64,000 bases of DNA from the NCBI GenBank assembly GCA_963643035.1, contig CAVIKO010000004.1, forward strand, positions 1 to 64,000. The letters are read 5' to 3'. Every line of letters starts with the position of its first letter. Position 1 is the first letter of the stretch. A program made the translations under genes and the position numbers. Source of the stretch: UMGS1696 sp963643035 (GTDB lineage: Bacteria; Bacillota; Clostridia; Oscillospirales; CAG-272). The notes beneath the pieces were generated by a model, which saw nothing but the letters and a program-made list of their open reading frames with translations, did no database searches and was not told the DNA's origin. Positions 51,518-60,580 of this stretch are shown here, piece after piece.

Positions 51518-51600
51518 ATTTCAGACTGTTTTTGTGTCGAAACCAAAGTACAGATCTTTTCACGCAAAAACGCGATGAATGCAGCGTTTCCGAAAAACAT
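51518..51600. repeat. Dispersed repeat directly upstream of the GH106-like start
   Basis: The segment contains TCACGCAAAAACGCGATG and ends in GCAGCGTTTCCGAAAAACAT, matching the right module of the copy at 29545-29592 and the end of that at 25-76. The ATG at 51601 follows directly, without a ribosome binding site, so the repeat may provide the translation start context. Confidence 0.5.
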
Positions 51601-54600
51601 ATGGAAAAGGAAGCATTGTCCGCACTCTTTGAAAATCCCGGCTGTGCTTATCGTGCCAAACCGTTCTGGTCGTGGAACGGAGAGTTGCGTGAGGATGAGG
51701 TGCGCCGTCAGATCGGTGTCATGCAGGAGATGGGACTGGGCGGCTACTTTATGCACTCCCGCGCCGGACTGATCACGGAATATCTCGGCAAGGAATGGTT
51801 CGAGCTGATAAATGCGGGAGCGGACGAGGGCGAAGCGCGCGGTATGGAGGCATGGCTGTACGACGAGGATCGCTGGCCGTCCGGCAGTGCAGGTGGAAAG
51901 GTTACTGTTGATCCGCAGTACCGGATGAAATCTCTCTGCATTGCGGAAACCGCCCCGGAGGTCTTTGCGTTTACGGAGGAAGTTCTTCTTGCCTTTGCCG
52001 CGAAAATTGACGGGATCAATCTTTATGATTACATCCCACTCACCGCAGAGGACGATATTGCTGCCGTGATCGAAAGGGTTGAAGCGCGGGATGCGGAGCT
52101 TCCCGGTGTTTGGCGCGCGCTGGCGTTCCGGATCGTCCCCGATGCGCCAAGCTCCAACTACAACGGAACCACATATATCGATACAATGAGCGAAAAGGCG
52201 ACCCGCCGCTTCATCGAACTGACCCACGAGCAATATGCGGCGCATTGCGGGGATCGGCTCGGACGGAGCATCAAGGGAATTTTCGCCGACGAACCGCACC
52301 GTGGGCATGGGTTGGACGACCGGCGCGAGGAAAACGGTACGATCACCTGCTCTATGGCGTGGACGGACGATTTGTTTTCGGAATTTGTAAAGCGGTACGG
52401 GTATGACGCGCGCGATGTGTTGCCGGAGTTGTTTTACCGTAAAAATGGGGAACGCTTCGCCCCTGTCAAGCACGATTATTTTGACCTGTGCGACAATCTC
52501 TTTTTGGAACGGTTCGCCATGCCGATCAACGACTGGTGCAATGCGCATGGGATCGCGTTCACAGGTCATGTGCTGCACGAGGATTCCCTCACGAATCAGT
52601 CCGTTCCACAGGGTTCTCTGATGCGCTTCTACGAATACATGGGCGTACCGGGTGTAGATGTGCTGACAGAGGGAAACCGCTGCTACTGGGTCGTCAAACA
52701 GCTTGCCTCGGCGGCGAGACAGTTGGGCAAAAAATGGATGCTGTCTGAACTGTACGGCTGTACAGGCTGGCAGATGTCCATGAAGGGACACAAAGCGGTA
52801 GGCGATTGGCAGGCACTGTTCGGAATCAACCTACGCTGCCCGCATCTGTCGTGGTACACCATGGAGGGAGAATCCAAGCGCGACTATCCGGCAAGCATCC
52901 TCCATCAGTCCACGTGGTACCCGTATTATGGCGCGGTGGAATCGTATTTTGCCCGGTTCGGTGCGTTGATGACGGAGGGAGAGCCGATGTGCGACGTACT
53001 GGTACTCAATCCCGTAGAGTCCGCATGGTCGCAGGCGTATCTCGGTTGGGCAGCGTGGATCAGTCCGGTATCACCCGAGGTGCAGGAGCTGGAGCGGCGG
53101 TACACGGAGACGTTCCATATGCTCACCGATCGTCACATCGATTTTGATTACGCCGAGGAGCAGATGATGGCACGCCACGGCTCCATCGATAGAGACGAGG
53201 ATGGCCGGGCGGTGCTGCGAATCGGGAAAATGGCGTATCGTGTCGTTGTGGTGTCCGGCATGGAAACGATCCGTCCAACGACCATTGCGCTCTTGCGGGA
53301 CTTTCTCACTGCCGGCGGACAGGTTGTATTCGCAGGAGAACTGCCGGCATACGTCAACGCTGTTCCTTCCGACGCGCCCGTCGATCTTGCCGCGTCCGCT
53401 GTCTGTGTGCCGTTTGATGGGGATTGCCTTGCCGCCGCTGTCCGGATGTTCTCGCGCTATTCTCTGTCTGTGGCAGACGAGACGGGAAAAGAGGCAAAAA
53501 CGGTCTTTATCCAAATGCGCGATTACGGGGACAGTGCCGGAATGGTTTTATTGAACACCGACCGCGAGCGTCCGACCGGTACCGTTACAGTCCGGATTCC
53601 CTGCGGTGCGCCGATGCACGTGGAACTTTGGAATCTGGAGAATGGCAAACGGTTTGATGCGGACGCTCTTGCCGCCTATGCCGATGGCGTTCTCTCGATC
53701 CGTACTGCGCTGGATGCCGCCGGAACACGCGCTTTTGTGCTGACTGCGGAAGTGGATTGCACCTTACCTGCGCTGCCAAAACCGGGACAGGAATGCGCAA
53801 GGATCACGGTCAAGGGAGAATTCCCGTATCGGCTCAGCGAACAGAATGTCTGCGTACTCGATTTTGCAAGGTTCCGTATGGAGGACGGCGCATGGTCTGC
53901 GGAAATGGAGATTCTCAAAGCGGATCAGGCACTTCGGGATTCCATCGGGATCGAGCGGCGCGGCGGGGAGATGCTCCAGCCGTGGTATGCAAAACTCCAT
54001 GACAAGCGGGTTTACGGAAAATTGGAAGTCGAATTCGCTTTTGTAATCGAAGAGGTGCCGGAAGGGGAAATCTATCTTGCGGGAGAACGCCCGGAAAATC
54101 TGCACTATAGCATCAATGGACACAGACTTGCAGTGCCGGAGGAACACGATTTCTGGATCGATGACTGCTTCAAACGGATGCCCGTGCCGAGCGGGTACTT
54201 AAAGCCCGGCCGCAACATCGTGTCCTACACGGTCGATTTCATGCGCACGACAAATCTGGAAGCACTATATCTCATCGGCGATTTTGGTGTGCGTCTTGAG
54301 GGACATACCCGCGTTCTGACTACCCTGCCGGAGCAGATCGGGAACGGTAATCTCGACATGTATCGTCTGCCTTTCTATACGGGTGAGGTGACATATCTGC
54401 TCACGCCGGAAAAATACGCGGGACTGGATAGAACAGGAGCCGATCGGGTACTCCTGTCTCCCACGGCGTTCACGGGCGCGCTTGTCAAGGTGTCCGCGCC
54501 GGGAGAGGAAACGCAGCTTCTTCTCTGGGATCCCTATGAGGCGGATGTCACGGAGGCGGTGCGTGCAGGAAAAACGATCGAAGTCACTGTGGTAGGAACG

Positions 54601-54753
54601 CGGCGCAACGTGTTCGGCCCCCTCCATCTTGTGCCTGCCATCCACGGAGCCTATGGCCCCGGTCATTTCGTAACAGAAGGCAGCGCATGGTCTGACGATT
54701 ATGTGTTCGTGGATTCCGCATTGACCGGAATCACTTTGCGCACAATATGGTAA
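51601..54753 (+). CDS. GH106-like glycosyl hydrolase (alpha-L-rhamnosidase type)
   Basis: This 1050-residue protein starts PFWSWNGEL, then MGLGGYFMHSRAGL and WLYDEDRWPSGSAGG, the characteristic N-terminal barrel of GH106-type rhamnosidases and relatives. FADEPHRGHG holds probable catalytic acids. A long C-terminal beta-sandwich region follows (about 700-1050). No signal peptide. The start is unsure: ATG 51601 has no clear Shine-Dalgarno, and an in-frame TTG exists at 51532. It lies behind an own promoter and before a terminator. Confidence 0.82.
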   Translation: MEKEALSALFENPGCAYRAKPFWSWNGELREDEVRRQIGVMQEMGLGGYFMHSRAGLITEYLGKEWFELINAGADEGEARGMEAWLYDEDRWPSGSAGGKVTVDPQYRMKSLCIAETAPEVFAFTEEVLLAFAAKIDGINLYDYIPLTAEDDIAAVIERVEARDAELPGVWRALAFRIVPDAPSSNYNGTTYIDTMSEKATRRFIELTHEQYAAHCGDRLGRSIKGIFADEPHRGHGLDDRREENGTITCSMAWTDDLFSEFVKRYGYDARDVLPELFYRKNGERFAPVKHDYFDLCDNLFLERFAMPINDWCNAHGIAFTGHVLHEDSLTNQSVPQGSLMRFYEYMGVPGVDVLTEGNRCYWVVKQLASAARQLGKKWMLSELYGCTGWQMSMKGHKAVGDWQALFGINLRCPHLSWYTMEGESKRDYPASILHQSTWYPYYGAVESYFARFGALMTEGEPMCDVLVLNPVESAWSQAYLGWAAWISPVSPEVQELERRYTETFHMLTDRHIDFDYAEEQMMARHGSIDRDEDGRAVLRIGKMAYRVVVVSGMETIRPTTIALLRDFLTAGGQVVFAGELPAYVNAVPSDAPVDLAASAVCVPFDGDCLAAAVRMFSRYSLSVADETGKEAKTVFIQMRDYGDSAGMVLLNTDRERPTGTVTVRIPCGAPMHVELWNLENGKRFDADALAAYADGVLSIRTALDAAGTRAFVLTAEVDCTLPALPKPGQECARITVKGEFPYRLSEQNVCVLDFARFRMEDGAWSAEMEILKADQALRDSIGIERRGGEMLQPWYAKLHDKRVYGKLEVEFAFVIEEVPEGEIYLAGERPENLHYSINGHRLAVPEEHDFWIDDCFKRMPVPSGYLKPGRNIVSYTVDFMRTTNLEALYLIGDFGVRLEGHTRVLTTLPEQIGNGNLDMYRLPFYTGEVTYLLTPEKYAGLDRTGADRVLLSPTAFTGALVKVSAPGEETQLLLWDPYEADVTEAVRAGKTIEVTVVGTRRNVFGPLHLVPAIHGAYGPGHFVTEGSAWSDDYVFVDSALTGITLRTIW

Positions 54754-54766
54754 CGGAATAAAAAAG

Positions 54767-54812
54767 AAGCAGTACAGCTTTCCGAGCGTTCGGATCGCTG
54801 TACTGCTTTTTA
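54767..54812. terminator. Bidirectional terminator between the GH106-like gene and aspS
   Basis: AAGCAGTACAGC (54767-54778) pairs perfectly with GCTGTACTGCTT (54797-54808), with an A-rich left flank and T-run right flank. Confidence 0.88.
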
Positions 54813-54843
54813 TCTTTTATAAGGTGGCTGCAAGACAAATGTG

Positions 54844-56646
54844 TTACTGCTCTGCGTCCTCTTTTTCTTCCTCTACCACGGCAATACCGAGATCGCGGAG
54901 GGCATCAGGATCCGCGGGGGCAGGGCACTTGGACATCAGCTCAGAGGCGTTTTGTACTTTCGGGAATGCCACCACATCGCGCAGACTGTCGCAGCCGCAC
55001 ATCAGCATTGCCAGTCTGTCTAGTCCGAGCGCGGCTCCGCCATGCGGCGGCGCACCGTATTTGTACGCTTCGACAAGGAATCCGAACTTGCGGTCGATCT
55101 CTTCCTCGGTTAAACCGAGCCGACGGAACATATGCTGTTGCAGCTCGTAGTCCGTGATGCGGATGGAGCCGGAAGAAATTTCAATGCCGTTTAACACGAG
55201 ATCGTAGCATTTTGCGCGAACCTTGCCCGGATCGGTGTCGATGTATGCGAGGCATTCGTCCAGCGGCATTGTAAACGGATGGTGCATCGCGAGCCATGTG
55301 CCGCTCTCTTCATCCCATTCAAAGAACGGGAATTCCGTAATCCACAGGAAGTTGTACGTGTTCGGGATGATGTCGAGCCGTTTTGCCATCATTTGCCGGA
55401 GTGCGCCGAGCGTCGGAAGAACTATGGAATCACGATCCGCCACAAAGAGCGCAACATCTCCCTTTTCACAACCGATCGCTGCCATCAGTGTGTCAAGTTC
55501 TCCCTCACCGAGGAATTTCGCAAAGGAACAGTTCGGCGTGTCCTCGTGGAACCGGATGAACGCCAGTCCCTTCGCGCCAATCCCCTTGGCATGTGCAGTC
55601 AGCTTGTCGATTTCCTTGCGGGAGTAGGTCGCCGCCGCGTTCTTTGCCACAATAGCGCGGACACTGCCGCCATTTGCGATGGCGTCTGCGAATACCGGGA
55701 ACGTGCTATTCTTTACGAGGTCGGAAATATTCTGGATCTCCATGCCGTACCGGGTGTCCGGTTTGTCGGAGCCGTACCGTTCCATCGCATCGTGATAGGT
55801 CAGGCGCGGCAGGGGCAGCGGAATGTCCACGTTCAGGATCTCCTTGAAAAGCCGTTTGACGTAGCCTTCGTTCATCTCCATGATGTCCTCCTGATCCACA
55901 AAGGACATCTCTAAGTCGATCTGCGTAAATTCCGGCTGACGGTCGGCGCGCAGATCCTCATCACGGAAGCATCTTGCAAGCTGAATGTAGCGGTCGAAGC
56001 CAGAGAGCATCAGAAGCTGCTTGTAGATCTGCGGAGACTGCGGCAGGGCGTAAAAGCTGCCCTTGTGGATACGGGATGGCACCAGATAATCGCGCGCTCC
56101 CTCCGGCGTGGGCTTGATCATCATCGGCGTTTCGATTTCGATAAAGCCGTTTTCGTAGTAGTACTCTCTTGTTACCCGTGCGATTTCGTGGCGCATCAGA
56201 ATGTTTTTCTGCAGCTCCGGACGGCGCAGATCGAGATACCGATACTTCAGCGCGGTTTCATCGCCGACGTTTGCCTTATCGCTGATTTCAAACGGCGGGG
56301 TCTGCGCAGCGGACAGCACTTTGAAATGGTCTACTGCAATCTCAATCTCCCCGGTTGCCATGTTTTTGTTGATCGCGTCCGCTCCACGGGAACGAACCAC
56401 ACCGCGCGCCGCCAGAACATATTCCGCACGTACGCCAAACGCAATTTTGAATAGCTCCGGATCGGTCTTGTCGTCAAAGGCGAGCTGCACAATCCCGGTG
56501 CGGTCGCGCAGATCAATGAAAATAAGACTGCCGAGATCTCTCTGCCGCTGACACCAGCCGAGTACGGCAACTTCCTTGCCGATGTCCGCGCTGGTCAGCG
56601 TCCCACAATAATGGGTTCTTTTGTCTTCCTTTGTAAAAAGTTCCAT
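54844..56646 (-). CDS. aspS: Aspartyl-tRNA synthetase
   Basis: This 600-residue class IIb synthetase charges tRNA-Asp. It has an N-terminal OB-fold anticodon domain, then class II motifs including FIEIETPMM and RCFRDEDLRADRQPEFTQID (motif 2), the GAD insertion of bacterial AspRS (about 290-410), and GGAALGLDRLAMLM (motif 3). The length and GAD domain mark the bacterial type; whether it also charges tRNA-Asn cannot be told here. It ends in an acidic tail. The MazG-like gene lies 137 bases upstream on the same strand. Confidence 0.96.
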   Translation of the reverse strand: MELFTKEDKRTHYCGTLTSADIGKEVAVLGWCQRQRDLGSLIFIDLRDRTGIVQLAFDDKTDPELFKIAFGVRAEYVLAARGVVRSRGADAINKNMATGEIEIAVDHFKVLSAAQTPPFEISDKANVGDETALKYRYLDLRRPELQKNILMRHEIARVTREYYYENGFIEIETPMMIKPTPEGARDYLVPSRIHKGSFYALPQSPQIYKQLLMLSGFDRYIQLARCFRDEDLRADRQPEFTQIDLEMSFVDQEDIMEMNEGYVKRLFKEILNVDIPLPLPRLTYHDAMERYGSDKPDTRYGMEIQNISDLVKNSTFPVFADAIANGGSVRAIVAKNAAATYSRKEIDKLTAHAKGIGAKGLAFIRFHEDTPNCSFAKFLGEGELDTLMAAIGCEKGDVALFVADRDSIVLPTLGALRQMMAKRLDIIPNTYNFLWITEFPFFEWDEESGTWLAMHHPFTMPLDECLAYIDTDPGKVRAKCYDLVLNGIEISSGSIRITDYELQQHMFRRLGLTEEEIDRKFGFLVEAYKYGAPPHGGAALGLDRLAMLMCGCDSLRDVVAFPKVQNASELMSKCPAPADPDALRDLGIAVVEEEKEDAEQ

Positions 56647-56783
56647 TTTTTATCTTTATTTCCTTTCGCTGTATGTTTGTGGATATATCGCGGATTCTTC
56701 CGCTGTATGTGGGTTTCCGTGAGGAAAATCCGATGCGGTATCCTCTGTGCGCCGCATAGAATCGTTTTTCTCTCTGACAATCG

Positions 56784-57470
56784 TCAAAAGCCGAGCCGGG
56801 AAAGTAACGTTCCCCACCCGTTCTCCGCATCCTCCGGAGAGTCAAAATTGAGTAGGAACCGCTCCGCGCCACATGGGATTTCCGTCTTTTCGTCCGGTAC
56901 ACAGAATAGACACTGTTCCACCGTGTATCCGTCCGGTATCGACATGGCAGGTGTAAGCGTGATTCCGTCACAGTCTACGCCCACTGGAACCGTATTCGCA
57001 GCAATTGCTGTCACGAGATTGGTCTTTGTGAGCGATTCCAACAGATGCGCCGCCGCCTGAGAGATTGTGCCGTCGAATACCGATGCCGCAAAACATATGT
57101 ATTGGATTCCGCTTCCGCTTTTTTCGTATAACGCGTCGTTCTCTCGCCAGTCTCGCCCCATGTTCCGCCGGAATTTCGTGAGATACGCCTCGGTGAATTC
57201 CTCCGCCGTAATCCCATAGCATTCCATCATATCGAAGAGATACATGAATACATCCGCGATCTCCTCCGTGAAATGCGCCCGGACGCTCTCGTTTTCCATG
57301 ATCGCTGCCGCTCCCTTTTTCTTGAGAATCGCGATCACTTCCCCGATCTCGTCGATGGACCAGAGCAGGCTCATGTGTCCCATCTCCGGCACCCGGTCGC
57401 GAATCCAGCCCTTCTCCACCGCAAGCCGGTGCTGCATATCCAGAAATTCCCCAATCCGCGCATCCGCCAT
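56784..57470 (-). CDS. MazG/dUTPase-type nucleotide pyrophosphohydrolase-like protein with C-terminal extension
   Basis: The N-terminal about 110 residues of this 228-residue protein resemble the all-alpha NTP pyrophosphohydrolase fold. EIGEVIAILKKKG and EEIADVFMYLFDMM give the EExxE/ExxD-like metal pattern. The C-terminal 110 residues (with CFAASVFDG, TIAANTVPVGVDCD and CLFCVPDEKTE) I do not recognise. The start at 57470 has GGGAGG upstream. It may clean aberrant nucleotides. Confidence 0.7.
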   Translation of the reverse strand: MADARIGEFLDMQHRLAVEKGWIRDRVPEMGHMSLLWSIDEIGEVIAILKKKGAAAIMENESVRAHFTEEIADVFMYLFDMMECYGITAEEFTEAYLTKFRRNMGRDWRENDALYEKSGSGIQYICFAASVFDGTISQAAAHLLESLTKTNLVTAIAANTVPVGVDCDGITLTPAMSIPDGYTVEQCLFCVPDEKTEIPCGAERFLLNFDSPEDAENGWGTLLSRLGF

Positions 57471-57773
57471 AGAAAAAACCTCCCATGCTCCAAATGATTC
57501 AGAGAACCAGATATAGGGTAATCATGTCTAAAAAACAAGCCAAACGCCAAACTGCGTTCGCGCAGTCAAAAACGTTCTAAGCCAGCGAACGAGACAACCT
57601 GAGCACTTCCAAACCAAACAAGGCTGCAACACTATCTAACGAAAGTACTTTTCCAAGAACGGCCAAACGTTCCAAACCGAAATTACCCAAGCTTTCAAAG
57701 ACGAAATTTATCTCATCCATTCATAAAAGGTTTGCCAGGCTTTTTCAAAAGCCGCGTTTTCCCCGCGTCCCCC
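57471..57773. other. Intergenic region between the MazG-like gene and hisS
   Basis: A weak minus-strand promoter (TTGTTT, 17 bases, TATATC at 57515-57510) may serve the MazG-like gene. A small symmetric GGCTTTT/AAAAGCC hairpin (about 57738-57753) follows the hisS stop. No coding sequence was recognised. Confidence 0.4.
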
Positions 57774-59027
57774 TTACTCCAAAGCCGAGGCGATCTCCTC
57801 AATGCGCACGTCGTGCTGCTCGCCGGTCGCCATTTCCTTGAGAACGGCAGTGCCTGCTTCGATTTCGTTGTCGCCGAGCATCAGAACGTACTGTGCGCCG
57901 ATCTTGTCCGCGTATTTCATCTGCGCTTTCAGACTCCGGCTCAGCACATCGCAGTCCGCGTTGATGCCGACGGAGCGCAGACCGTTCACGATCGTCAGCG
58001 CGCGCTGCTCCGCCGCCTTGCCCATCGACGCGATGTATAATTTTGGCTTGTTCGGATTTTCGATTGTCACGCCGCACTGCTGCATCGCCAAGATGAGTCG
58101 CGTGATACCCATACCAAAGCCGATGCCCGCCATCTTCGGACCGCCTAACTCCTCCATCAGACCGTCGTACCGACCGCCGCCGCATACCGTGCTCTGTGCG
58201 CCGATGCCCTCCGCGATGAATTCAAATACGGTCCGCGTGTAGTAGTCGAGTCCCCGGACAATGTGCGGATCCATCACATAGGGAATTCCAGCAGCGTCCA
58301 GATCCGCCTGCAGCTCATGCAAATGCGCCTCGCATTCCGGACAGAGATGATCAATTGTGTGCGGTGCGCCCTCCGCTACCTTCTTGCAAGAATCGTTCTT
58401 GCAGTCCAGAACGCGCAGAGGATTTGTCTCCATGCGGGAGAGACACGTGTCGCACAGCTCGTCCTTGTGCGCGCGCAGATATTCCTGCAGCTTTTCCCGG
58501 TAGACCGGACGGCACTGCGGACAACCGATGGAGTTCACATGGAGCCGCACATTCGTGATGCCCAGCTCCCGGATCGCTGTGGCCGCCAGAGAGAGGATCG
58601 TGAAATCCGCTCCCGCGCCGGGTGCGCCGAACATCTCTGTGCCGAACTGTACAAACTCACGGCTTCTGCCCGCTTCCGGCTTTTCATACCGGAAACAGTT
58701 GATGATGTAGAAATATTTGAGCGGCAGGGTGTCCGATGCCTTGCCGTTTTCGATAATCGCGCGCACCACTGATGCCGTTCCCTCCGGACGCAGAGCATAC
58801 ATCGCGCCGTCCTTGTCCGTGAATGTGTACATTTCCTTCTGCACCACGTCTGTCGATTCGCCGACACCACGCCGGAATAATCCGATTTCCTCAAACGTCG
58901 GTACCCGCACCTCGGAGAACCCAAATCGGGCTGCCACATCGCGTACTACCTTTTCAATGTAATTCCATGTATATACGTCGGGAGCCAGAATGTCCATGGT
59001 CCCGCGCGGCTTCATGATCTTTTCCAT
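57774..59027 (-). CDS. hisS: Histidyl-tRNA synthetase
   Basis: This 417-residue class II synthetase charges tRNA-His. It has the HisRS signatures RPEGTASVVRAI (motif-2 region), FRYEKPEAGRSREFVQFGTEMF, RGLDYYTRTVFEF and GGGRYDGLMEELGGP, plus a C-terminal anticodon-binding domain. The start is the ATG at 59027; a GTG at 59057 is the alternative. It stands alone with its own promoter. Confidence 0.96.
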   Translation of the reverse strand: MEKIMKPRGTMDILAPDVYTWNYIEKVVRDVAARFGFSEVRVPTFEEIGLFRRGVGESTDVVQKEMYTFTDKDGAMYALRPEGTASVVRAIIENGKASDTLPLKYFYIINCFRYEKPEAGRSREFVQFGTEMFGAPGAGADFTILSLAATAIRELGITNVRLHVNSIGCPQCRPVYREKLQEYLRAHKDELCDTCLSRMETNPLRVLDCKNDSCKKVAEGAPHTIDHLCPECEAHLHELQADLDAAGIPYVMDPHIVRGLDYYTRTVFEFIAEGIGAQSTVCGGGRYDGLMEELGGPKMAGIGFGMGITRLILAMQQCGVTIENPNKPKLYIASMGKAAEQRALTIVNGLRSVGINADCDVLSRSLKAQMKYADKIGAQYVLMLGDNEIEAGTAVLKEMATGEQHDVRIEEIASALE

Positions 59028-59094
59028 ACTCTTCACTCGTCGTTCCTTTTCCTGCACGGATTCTCTATTTGCAATAAAGAACCGATTATTCTAT

Positions 59095-59123
59095 AGTATA
59101 GCAAAAAACGTGCGCTTTTACAA
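59095..59123 (-). promoter_or_regulatory. hisS promoter
   Basis: On the minus strand TTGTAA (59123-59118) and an extended -10 TGC-TATACT (59100-59095) are 17 bases apart. No T-box leader is evident between it and hisS. Confidence 0.75.
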
Positions 59124-59248
59124 GGGTATTTTCGCTTTTTCACGCAGATTTGCCCCGGTTTTTTCGTATCCGCATCTTTCCATACCCCTGTCATACAAAA
59201 TGAAATGCAAATCCGCACCGAAGTCCGTACCAAAACGCAATAAACCGC

Positions 59249-59277
59249 TTGACAAACCACGGCGGATATGCTATAAT
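59249..59277 (+). promoter_or_regulatory. tRNA-Gln promoter
   Basis: Consensus TTGACA (59249-59254) and TGC-TATAAT (TATAAT at 59272-59277) with a 17-base spacer, 10 bases before the tRNA. Confidence 0.88.
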
Positions 59278-59287
59278 ATCCCTATGT

Positions 59288-59359
59288 TGGGGTATCGTCA
59301 AGCGGTAAGACACAGCACTTTGACTGCTGCATTCGCAGGTCCGAATCCTGCTACCCCAG
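59288..59359 (+). tRNA. tRNA-Gln (anticodon UUG)
   Basis: A 72-nt cloverleaf with acceptor TGGGGTA (59288-59294) pairing TACCCCA (59352-59358). The anticodon stem CAGCA/TGCTG frames the loop CTTTGAC, with anticodon TTG at 59320-59322. The T-loop is TCCGAAT. CCA is not encoded. It is a single-gene transcript with its own promoter and terminator. Confidence 0.95.
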
Positions 59360-59364
59360 TTATG

Positions 59365-59395
59365 AAAAATCCTGCACATTTGTGTGGGATTTTTT
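59365..59395 (+). terminator. Terminator of the tRNA gene
   Basis: AAAAATCC (59365-59372) pairs with GGATTTTT, followed by more T residues. Confidence 0.85.
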
Positions 59396-59442
59396 GTGTA
59401 TGTACGGCGTCGTTCCTACGTACAAGGTGACGTGGGACATAG

Positions 59443-59658
59443 CGGCAATTTTGGCATATTCCACCCACCGGAGGTCACCCATGCGGATCCATCCCTTATG
59501 ACGACGCCTACCGCGACGATATGTTCGCTCTGGTTCTTTCTGTGTCAAGGATACGCTCAGGAGAAAGCCCACTTGAAACAGTGGTACAAGTCGTATGCTT
59601 TTACCTCAAACATGGGTACTCGGAATACACGCCGCGGTATAGGAAGAAGAAACTGTGA
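59443..59658 (+). pseudogene. Possible decayed coding fragment
   Basis: A 72-codon plus-strand frame directly after a stop codon lacks a start with a ribosome binding site. Its C-terminal part (YDDAYRDDMFALVLSVSR, then LETVVQVVCFYLKHGY and a KKK tail) reads like protein, not like noise. It ends next to a terminator. I do not recognise the family; a truncated gene remnant is the likeliest reading. Confidence 0.35.
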
Positions 59659-59661
59659 ACC

Positions 59662-59708
59662 AAAAAAAGCGTTGCCAGATGGATTTTTCCATACGGCAAC
59701 GTTTTTTT
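59662..59708. terminator. Bidirectional terminator
   Basis: CGTTGCC (59670-59676) pairs with GGCAACG (59695-59701), with A and T runs of seven on the two sides. It lies between two gene remnants. Confidence 0.8.
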
Positions 59709-59733
59709 GTGTTTCCCTAATTTTCCGGACGGT

Positions 59734-59857
59734 TCACACCAGATTGTCCAGCCATGCCTGCCATTTGGGGTTGGCTTCTATTTCCGCACGGACCGCGCCG
59801 TTACCGAGGACTGCTCCTCCGGAGCTTTGCGATGGTCTGACCCATGTTTTCGTACAT
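59734..59857 (-). pseudogene. Internally deleted XRE-type regulator remnant
   Basis: A perfect GAAGGAGG site precedes an ATG at 59857 that encodes MYENMGQTIAKLRR, the usual N-terminus of clostridial XRE regulators. The frame then hits a stop (59801) after four more codons. A second frame ends with VRAEIEANPKWQAWLDNLV at 59734, resembling the C-terminus of such a protein. The helix-turn-helix core between them is gone, so a deletion has fused the ends. Confidence 0.6.
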
Positions 59858-59974
59858 TCTGTAAACCCTCCTTCGTGTGGTTCCTGGCTACAGTATACCA
59901 GAGGGGCGGCGGGAATGGAAGGTATCAAAGCGGGAGAAAAAAACAACCGGCGGTAGAGAGAAGAGGGGCGCGGT

Positions 59975-60544
59975 CTATTCGATCTCCATGTCATAGAAGA
60001 GACAGGGACCCTCGCAGCCTGTGATCCCGAGATGGAAGGCGGGGAAGAGATCCTCCGCCCGGAGCGAGACGCGCATTTGATCCAGCGTAATGTCGAGGTA
60101 GTTTTCCTTTACCTCCGTGGACAGCGTGTGGACCGCGTTTTCTTCGACGGGGAATGCCACTCCGAGCCGCTTGTGCCATGTGACCTTGCCGTCCGCGCCG
60201 CGCCAGAGCCGCCAGACGTTCAGCCCACTTTTGTACAGCACCACCTCAAAGTAGTTGCCGTAGCGGTACACGCCGTCCTCGCACATGTCTAAGGCATCGG
60301 AGAAGATGAACAACGGCGCGGCATTGCCGGAGAACGAGCAGCGCGTGGTGATCTTTACGCCGAGCGGAAATTTTTCGCGCGTCATGATGGAGAGGTAGTC
60401 AAATCCATCTGCCATCTTCGGGTTCGCACCGTTTTCGATGCAGTCCTCGCGCTGGATGAATCGGTTGGTGTAGGGAAAACGATAGGTGTAGGCGTGGGTA
60501 ACGGCAGATTCGTCCCATGCGTCTTTCTGAAAACGGATGTACAT
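59975..60544 (-). CDS. Uncharacterised 189-residue protein, lectin/DUF1080-like fold possible
   Basis: I do not recognise a specific function. The sequence is rich in beta strands (FPLGVKITTRCSFSG, APLFIFSDAL, YFEVVLYKSGLNVWRL, LDITLDQMRVSL) like a concanavalin-type glycan-binding sandwich. There is no signal peptide. It is read in the same direction as the dehydrogenase gene 36 bases upstream, so it may belong to the same sugar-acid operon. Confidence 0.55.
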   Translation of the reverse strand: MYIRFQKDAWDESAVTHAYTYRFPYTNRFIQREDCIENGANPKMADGFDYLSIMTREKFPLGVKITTRCSFSGNAAPLFIFSDALDMCEDGVYRYGNYFEVVLYKSGLNVWRLWRGADGKVTWHKRLGVAFPVEENAVHTLSTEVKENYLDITLDQMRVSLRAEDLFPAFHLGITGCEGPCLFYDMEIE

Positions 60545-60580
60545 AACATATCCTTCCTTTGGGGTAATACAGACGCGTAT

